The translations under genes and the position numbers were made by a program. The notes under the pieces were generated by a model. That model had not been told where the DNA came from, did no database searches, and was given only the letters and a program-made list of their open reading frames with translations. A DNA stretch of 64,000 nucleotides from Candidatus Gastranaerophilales bacterium (GTDB lineage Bacteria > Cyanobacteriota > Vampirovibrionia > Gastranaerophilales > Gastranaerophilaceae): the NCBI GenBank assembly GCA_944322855.1, contig CALUQG010000003.1, positions 1-64,000 on the forward strand, written 5' to 3'. Shown here piece by piece: positions 58,824 to 64,000 of the stretch. The first letter of the stretch is position 1. Each line of letters begins with the position of its first letter.

Positions 58824-60125
58824 CTATGAACCTGAAACTATTATTGTAAAATCACTGTGTACACAGTACATTCTGACCGGATCATAAACAAACTGTGATG
58901 ATTTTATTTCAGGAATTTGTTTTTTGAGCCATCCTACAAAGTCACTTGTTACTGCCGCATTGTGACCTATAATTTGAGAATGCGGTAAGTGAGCTCTTCC
59001 GACACAGTTGACTTCATATCCGGAATTTGTGAGTTCATCTTTTATTCTCATAGCTTCTTCTTCTTTGTCATAAGCATACATAATACCGGCAACAAGCTTT
59101 TTATCAGTTGTTGAAGGTTTATCTCTGTATACCATTCTGTCTATAACTTCCTGTGTTTTTTCAGGGTCAAGTATCCAGTAGCTTATATAACCTTTTTTTG
59201 AAGGAGCGCCAGGCAATGTTGCAAATTCAACATCACTCATATCAATATTTCTCAAAGCAGCAGCCAGATGAGACATTTCATATAACGACAGATTTGTTTT
59301 GACGTAAGTGGAAGCTATATTTAGTACTTCAGGAATTTGAGTGATAACAGAAGGAGATTGCAGTTTTTCAAGTACAGCTTTTACAAACCACTGTTGTCGG
59401 GATGTTCTTCCTATATCTCCAAGTCCGTCTTTTCTGAACCGGAGGTAGCCTTCAACCTGATTTCCGTTCAGAACATGAAGTCCTTTGGTAAGATTTATGT
59501 GTAATCCAGCTGAATTGTCGTTGTAATACATATCTTTTTCAATGTAAACAGGTACACCGCCGAGAGCATCAACCAGCTTTTTTACACCGTCATTATTGAT
59601 TAATACGTACTTGTCAATTTTCACTCCAAGAGTATCTTCAACGGTTTTTATCGTCAAATCAATACCTCCTAAAGCGTGTGCAGCATTGATTTTTTGGACT
59701 CCGTAGTCTCCAGCAAGATAAACTTTGCTGTCTCTGGGTATTGAAATGGCATTTATTGAATGTCTTGAAGGGTCAAAATTTACAAGAATCATTGTATCTG
59801 ATCTTGTTCCTTTAAATTTGTCTGCATTTTCTCCGTTTGAATCAACACCTACGATAAGTATATTTTGTCTGTGTTGAAGCAAAGACGGAAGGTTAAATCC
59901 TTTTTGAGCTTTGGGGTCCAGTTCTTTAAACATCCCCATAACTATTTTAGCGTATTTGCTGTCAGAACCAATTGTTGCGATATATGCAATTCCTGCAACT
60001 ATTACAACAATTGCGGTTAAAAGCAAGCTCATTATTGCTTTTCCAAAGCCGCCTTTGGATTTTGACTGTTTGTGTTTATATAAATATGCATTATATTGTT
60101 CGTCTTTATTTTTTAGTTCATTCAT
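58824..60125 (-). CDS. LytR-CpsA-Psr (LCP) family protein
   Basis: A 433-residue membrane-anchored protein: cytoplasmic N-terminus, one helix (about 31-51), then the LCP domain (about 85-245) with RSDTMILVNFDP, SIPRDSKV and FRKDGLGDIGRTSRQQ, the Arg/Asp residues that bind polyprenyl pyrophosphate. A C-terminal LytR_C-like domain (about 343-420) follows. In many bacteria LCP proteins transfer glycopolymers from lipid carrier to the cell wall; cyanobacterial relatives exist. AGGA precedes the ATG. It is a single gene, converging 4 bp from the large hypothetical. Confidence 0.93.
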   Translation of the reverse strand: MNELKNKDEQYNAYLYKHKQSKSKGGFGKAIMSLLLTAIVVIVAGIAYIATIGSDSKYAKIVMGMFKELDPKAQKGFNLPSLLQHRQNILIVGVDSNGENADKFKGTRSDTMILVNFDPSRHSINAISIPRDSKVYLAGDYGVQKINAAHALGGIDLTIKTVEDTLGVKIDKYVLINNDGVKKLVDALGGVPVYIEKDMYYNDNSAGLHINLTKGLHVLNGNQVEGYLRFRKDGLGDIGRTSRQQWFVKAVLEKLQSPSVITQIPEVLNIASTYVKTNLSLYEMSHLAAALRNIDMSDVEFATLPGAPSKKGYISYWILDPEKTQEVIDRMVYRDKPSTTDKKLVAGIMYAYDKEEEAMRIKDELTNSGYEVNCVGRAHLPHSQIIGHNAAVTSDFVGWLKKQIPEIKSSQFVYDPVRMYCVHSDFTIIVSGS

Positions 60126-60267
60126 ATTTCTATCCTGATTAAAATTTTTAAATAAAAAACGTTTAAAACTTCCAGAATGAAGAAAGTGCTTATTTTTACA
60201 ATAAATATATTACTTCAAAAAAATTATTTTTAATACATTGTTTGTTTTAAATTTATAATTTTTTGCT

Positions 60268-60273
60268 TATAAT
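60268..60273 (+). promoter_or_regulatory. -10 box for leaderless proB
   Basis: TATAAT ends 6 nt before the ATG at 60280; no Shine-Dalgarno precedes that ATG. Transcription should start at the ATG itself. Confidence 0.55.
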
Positions 60274-60279
60274 CTCAAT

Positions 60280-61449
60280 ATGACTATGACTGATATCAGA
60301 GAAAAGATAATAAACGCAAGAAGAATTGTTTTTAAGTTTGGTACTAATATTTTGAGAAATGATGATAAAGAAATTTCTCTATCCCGTATATATACGTTTA
60401 TTGAAGATATTGCCAAATTAAAAAAACAGGGTAAAGAGCCTATAATTGTTACTTCCGGTGCTGTGGGTCTCGGTGCCAAACGACTGAATGTTGATCCTAC
60501 TGAAAGTATGTCTGTAAAGCAGGCATGTGCTGCAGTCGGACAGTCTCGATTGATGTCTATATACGAGGACGGTTTTGACAAGTATGGATTTATAACATCT
60601 CAAATTCTCCTAACGGAAGAGGATTTTACTCACAGAAAGAAATACCTGAGTCTTCATGATGCGTTGAATACTCTTATTGAACTTGGAACAATTCCTGTGA
60701 TAAATCAAAATGATACAGTTTCTACAGCCGAATTAGATTTTTATCAGGATGCTTTTCAAGTTTCATTTTCTGATAATGACAAGTTGTCGGCACTGGTTGC
60801 AAGTGAATTGGATGCGGATTTGCTGGTTGTTCTTTCAGACATTGACGGATTGTATGATGACAATCCCAAAATAAATCCGAATGCTAAAAAAATCGATGTT
60901 GTAGAAAAAGTTACTGACGATTTTAATAATTATATTCAAAATGCTCTAAGCCCGACGACAGGCGGACGTGGAGGTATGAAAACAAAGCTTGAGGCAATGA
61001 AAGTTGTTACACGTTCCGGTGCAACAGCCGTTATTGCAAATGGTAAAACTCCTCATATAATAAAAATGCTTTTTGATGAGAATATGAAAGAAAATATCGG
61101 TACGGTTTTTCTTCCGATAGAAAATCTTGCAAACAAAAAACGCTGGATTGCTTATGCTACAAATATAGAAGCACGATTAAAAGTTAATGACGGAGCAAAA
61201 AAAGCGCTTGTAAGTGAAAACAAAAGTCTTTTACCAATAGGAGTACTGGAGATAGAAGGCGATTGCCAAAAAGGGGATATAGTCAGCATTATTGATACCG
61301 AAGGCAATGAATTTGCAAGAGGAATGATTAATTATAACTGCTCTGATTGTCAGAAAATTATCGGTCATCATTCAGATGAGATATTAAACATACTCGGTTA
61401 TAGGAATTATGATGCATTAATTACAAGAGATAATATAGCTTTGTTGTAA
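60280..61449 (+). CDS. proB: glutamate 5-kinase
   Basis: First step of proline synthesis, ATP + glutamate to glutamyl-5-phosphate. The amino-acid-kinase domain has VFKFGTNIL, TSGAVGLG, the INQNDTVS motif and LSDIDGLY; the C-terminal PUA domain (about 290-370) is present (IGVLEIEGDCQKGDIVS). At 389 residues it is the long, PUA-bearing form. Two ATGs are in frame at 60280 and 60286. The gene appears leaderless. proA follows 36 bp later. Confidence 0.95.
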   Translation: MTMTDIREKIINARRIVFKFGTNILRNDDKEISLSRIYTFIEDIAKLKKQGKEPIIVTSGAVGLGAKRLNVDPTESMSVKQACAAVGQSRLMSIYEDGFDKYGFITSQILLTEEDFTHRKKYLSLHDALNTLIELGTIPVINQNDTVSTAELDFYQDAFQVSFSDNDKLSALVASELDADLLVVLSDIDGLYDDNPKINPNAKKIDVVEKVTDDFNNYIQNALSPTTGGRGGMKTKLEAMKVVTRSGATAVIANGKTPHIIKMLFDENMKENIGTVFLPIENLANKKRWIAYATNIEARLKVNDGAKKALVSENKSLLPIGVLEIEGDCQKGDIVSIIDTEGNEFARGMINYNCSDCQKIIGHHSDEILNILGYRNYDALITRDNIALL

Positions 61450-61485
61450 TTTAAAACAAAATTGAAATTTATAAGGAAAAATAAA

Positions 61486-62790
61486 ATGGTCATATCTGTA
61501 GAAACAATGGCTCAAAATGCCAAACTTGCATCTTATACTTTATCTTCAATAAAGACAGCTGTAAAAAATAGAGCGCTTCTTAATATTGCAAAAAAAATTG
61601 AAGAAAATAAACAGCTGATTTTGAAAGAAAATGAAAAAGATCTTGAGCAGGCAAAACAATTGCTTGAAAATGGCGAAATAAATCAAAGTACATATAACCG
61701 TTTGAAACTTGATGAAAATAAAATGAGAGATATGGTCAACGGAATAAAAGATGTTAAAAAACTAGAAGATCCTGTAAATAAAAAATTATGGGCTATGGGA
61801 TTGGATACAGGTCTTGATTTGTATAGAGTCAGCTGTCCGATTGGTGTTATCGGAGTTATTTTTGAAGCCAGGCCTGATGTAATTCCACAGATTTCCGCAC
61901 TTGCAATAAAATCAGGAAACGCAGTAATTCTGAAGGGCGGAAAAGAAGCTTATAATACAAATCTTATACTTGCTAATCTCATAAAAGAGGCTCTCTCTGA
62001 AATTCCTGAATTTCCTGAAAATGTAATCAATCTCTTGTTTACAAGAGATGATGTTGCTCAAATGCTTGCTCTTGATAAGTATATTGATCTTATTATTCCA
62101 CGTGGAGGAAAATCTCTTGTTAACTATGTAAAAGACAACACAAAAATCCCTGTGATGGGGCATTCTGACGGCATATGCCATATATATATCGATGAATTTG
62201 CCGATTTAAAAAATGCTGCAGAAATTTGTGTTGATGCAAAAGTTCAGTATCCAAGTGCCTGCAATGCTGTGGAAACAATTTTAATACATGAAAGTCTTGT
62301 TGAAAATTACCTGCCGCAGCTTGTTGAAGAACTTGAAAAAGCCGGTGTTACCGTAAAAGGCTGTGAAAAATGTAAAGAGTCAGTTCCTCATATTGTTCAA
62401 GCAACAAAGGAGGATTGGGCAACTGAATACGGAGATAAAATTGTTTCAATTAAATCAGTAAAAGATATTTTTGATGCAATTGCTCATATAAATGTGTATG
62501 GTTCTGGGCATACAGATTGTATCTTGTCTGAAAACAAGCAGTGTGTAGAAACATTCATGAATCTAGTTGATTCTGCAGGTGTTTTTGCAAATGCGTCAAC
62601 AAGATTTGCTGATGGTTATAGATATGGACTCGGAGCCGAGGTTGGTATTTCTACCTCAAAAACTCATGCAAGAGGCCCAGTCGGTTTGGAGGGGCTTGTT
62701 ATATATAAATACAAATTGTTTGGCTCAGGACAAACAGTTGCTCCTTATGCTGACGGTAAAAAGACATTTATACATCAAAGAATTATTTAA
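61486..62790 (+). CDS. proA: glutamate-5-semialdehyde dehydrogenase
   Basis: Second proline-synthesis enzyme, reducing glutamyl-5-phosphate with NADPH. The start at 61486 follows AAGGAAAA; the frame opens eight codons earlier without a proper start. Motifs include PIGVIGVIFEARPDV, GNAVILKGGKEA, the catalytic Cys in PSACNAVETILIH, and the C-terminal RGPVGLEGL. At 434 residues it is normal. It forms an operon with proB and possibly hemW, 8 bp downstream. Confidence 0.96.
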   Translation: MVISVETMAQNAKLASYTLSSIKTAVKNRALLNIAKKIEENKQLILKENEKDLEQAKQLLENGEINQSTYNRLKLDENKMRDMVNGIKDVKKLEDPVNKKLWAMGLDTGLDLYRVSCPIGVIGVIFEARPDVIPQISALAIKSGNAVILKGGKEAYNTNLILANLIKEALSEIPEFPENVINLLFTRDDVAQMLALDKYIDLIIPRGGKSLVNYVKDNTKIPVMGHSDGICHIYIDEFADLKNAAEICVDAKVQYPSACNAVETILIHESLVENYLPQLVEELEKAGVTVKGCEKCKESVPHIVQATKEDWATEYGDKIVSIKSVKDIFDAIAHINVYGSGHTDCILSENKQCVETFMNLVDSAGVFANASTRFADGYRYGLGAEVGISTSKTHARGPVGLEGLVIYKYKLFGSGQTVAPYADGKKTFIHQRII

Positions 62791-62798
62791 AATATAAA

Positions 62799-63890
62799 AT
62801 GACTCAAAGCGCATATATTCATATACCTTTTTGTAAAAGAAAGTGTTATTACTGTTCTTTTGTTTCGTATGAAAATAAAAGAGATTTGGATTTTGACGAT
62901 TATCTTAAAATACTCTTAAAGGAGATTGAATATTTTTACAAAGGTGAAAATCTCAAAACTCTTTATATAGGCGGAGGTACACCGTCTATTGTTGATGCAA
63001 AATATTATAAAAAGATTTTGAAACTTTTTTCTTTTGAAAAAGATGCGGAAATAACTATCGAAATCAATCCTGAAACTGTCGATATAGAATATTTGTCAGC
63101 ATTGAAAGAAATTGGCTTCAATCGTATTTCAATCGGGGTACAATCTTTTGATGACAAAATACTAAATTCAATAGGGAGAGTTCACAATTCAGCGAGAGCA
63201 ATTGAAACTGTAAAAGCTGCTCAAAATGTCGGATTTTACAATATTAGTGTTGATTTTATCTATGGTTTACCGGGGCAGACTCTTGATGGATTTGTTAATG
63301 ATTTGAAAAAAGCTGTTGGTCTTTGTGTATCTCATATTTCGCTATACGGATTGAAGATTGAGAAAGGATGCAAGTTCTTTATTCAAAAACCTGATGCGCT
63401 GCCGGATGATGATATGCAGGCGGATATGTATCTTGCAGCAATAAAATACCTTGGTGAAAATGGCTTTTTACATTATGAAATAAGTAATTTCTGTAAGGCT
63501 GAGAAATATTCGAGACATAATTTGAACTACTGGAATGATGGAGAGTATTATGGTTTTGGTGCTGCAGCACATGGCTATGTAAATAACGTTAGATATTCAA
63601 ATTTTTACGGTCTTGAACAATACCAGAATAATTTTACGCAGAAGCCGTATTCAAAAGTTCTTTCAAAAAAAGAACAACTGGAAGAAACTATATTCCTTGG
63701 ATTTCGAAAAGGCGAAGGAATAAACATACAAGAGATTAACAGTAAATTTGATATTGATTTTGAAAATCTTTTTTCAAAGATTATAGATAAATATGTACAA
63801 AGCGGACATTTAATAAAAACGCAGACAGGATACAGACTTTCTGATGAGGGCTTTTTGCTGTCTAATATTGTGCTTTCAGAGTTTATTTGA
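62799..63890 (+). CDS. hemW: HemW, radical-SAM heme chaperone
   Basis: A radical-SAM protein related to HemN but now known to bind and insert heme. The cluster motif is C12-x3-C16-x2-C19, without the fourth cysteine typical of HemN coproporphyrinogen dehydrogenase, and HNLNYW matches the HemW heme-binding HNxxYW motif. Other blocks: YIGGGTPSI and GVQSFDDKILNSIGR. At 363 residues it is normal. It has no clear ribosome site and follows proA by 8 bp. Presence of HemW implies some heme use. Confidence 0.92.
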   Translation: MTQSAYIHIPFCKRKCYYCSFVSYENKRDLDFDDYLKILLKEIEYFYKGENLKTLYIGGGTPSIVDAKYYKKILKLFSFEKDAEITIEINPETVDIEYLSALKEIGFNRISIGVQSFDDKILNSIGRVHNSARAIETVKAAQNVGFYNISVDFIYGLPGQTLDGFVNDLKKAVGLCVSHISLYGLKIEKGCKFFIQKPDALPDDDMQADMYLAAIKYLGENGFLHYEISNFCKAEKYSRHNLNYWNDGEYYGFGAAAHGYVNNVRYSNFYGLEQYQNNFTQKPYSKVLSKKEQLEETIFLGFRKGEGINIQEINSKFDIDFENLFSKIIDKYVQSGHLIKTQTGYRLSDEGFLLSNIVLSEFI

Positions 63891-63936
63891 ATTGTAAAAA
63901 TTCATTAACAATTATGGAAAAAACAGGAAAAATCAT

Positions 63937-63964
63937 TAAAGTTTAAATGAAAATTTTCCGACAT
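63937..63964 (+). promoter_or_regulatory. sigma-28-like promoter at the window edge
   Basis: TAAAGTTT (63937-63944) is an exact match to the sigma-28 -35 octamer. After 12 bp comes TCCGACAT (63957-63964), sharing CCGA with GCCGATAA. It reads plus-strand out of the window, probably into a flagellar or chemotaxis gene not seen here. Confidence 0.6.
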
Positions 63965-64000
63965 ACATAATGAAAGTGTAAAGTAATCGTCAAAAGGGAC

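Noticed and set aside
1-64000. CRISPR array, insertion sequence, prophage or rRNA genes
   Set aside because: No regularly spaced repeats, transposase, integrase, phage gene or rRNA sequence was seen.

Overview
The window is AT-rich chromosomal DNA from an anaerobic bacterium on the cyanobacterial branch, most likely a non-photosynthetic gut lineage such as Vampirovibrionia (Melainabacteria, Gastranaerophilales). The main evidence is the split RNA polymerase largest subunit: rpoB is followed by separate rpoC1 and rpoC2 genes. An IctB-type O-antigen ligase, a VKOR/DsbA fusion, a DUF4330 protein and an NblS/WalK-like histidine kinase fit this. No photosynthesis gene is present. Rubrerythrin and oxygen-sensitive Fe-S proteins point to anaerobic life. 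LPS heptose kinase, O-antigen ligase, flagellin and a sigma-28 gene point to a diderm, motile cell. The taxon is inferred and was not searched.

Layout. 1-3.8 kb: a flagellin with a GLUG-repeat insert, flanked by inverted copies of a 44-bp repeat, then a 0.96-kb spacer without genes. 3.8-15.8 kb: map-adk, lipA-lpd, a histidine kinase, rubrerythrin, metX-metW and several lineage-type hypothetical proteins. 16.1-25.3 kb: rpoB-rpoC1-rpoC2, with a palindromic repeat in the rpoB-rpoC1 spacer, followed by a probable small RNA with its own terminator. 25.6-30.6 kb: maf, the sigma-28 gene and a broken-off end of the spc ribosomal operon (rpsE-rpmD-rplO-secY).

30.6-35.0 kb (minus strand): an operon for a Tat-exported aldo/keto reductase lipoprotein, a NapH-NapG-like membrane polyferredoxin with an internal twin-arginine motif, TatA, TatC and a GNAT-like protein. 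It diverges from a metallophosphatase operon (35.2-38.5 kb). The two promoters are mirror images, each with a copy of the same dyad between its -35 and -10 boxes. 39.2-44.4 kb: an overlapping gene set with a coiled-coil protein, a cryptic GH13-like enzyme, a methyltransferase, a SPASM protein without a radical-SAM motif and a DNA glycosylase.

44.8-64 kb: tRNA-Ala with a hairpin-rich leader, envelope genes (heptose kinase, O-antigen ligase, VKOR/DsbA, CMP-sialate-type cytidylyltransferase, LCP ligase), queH, a ROK kinase, a DciA-like protein, two large hypothetical proteins, proB-proA and hemW. A sigma-28-like promoter points out of the right edge. Several genes (lpd, the histidine kinase, maf, proB, the 3.1-kb secreted protein) have a -10 box 6-10 nt before the start codon and no Shine-Dalgarno, so their mRNAs are probably leaderless or nearly so.

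The best candidates for something undescribed are the Tat/aldo-keto reductase/polyferredoxin operon with its symmetric divergent operator, the G-free small RNA behind rpoC2, and the GH13-methyltransferase-SPASM gene set.
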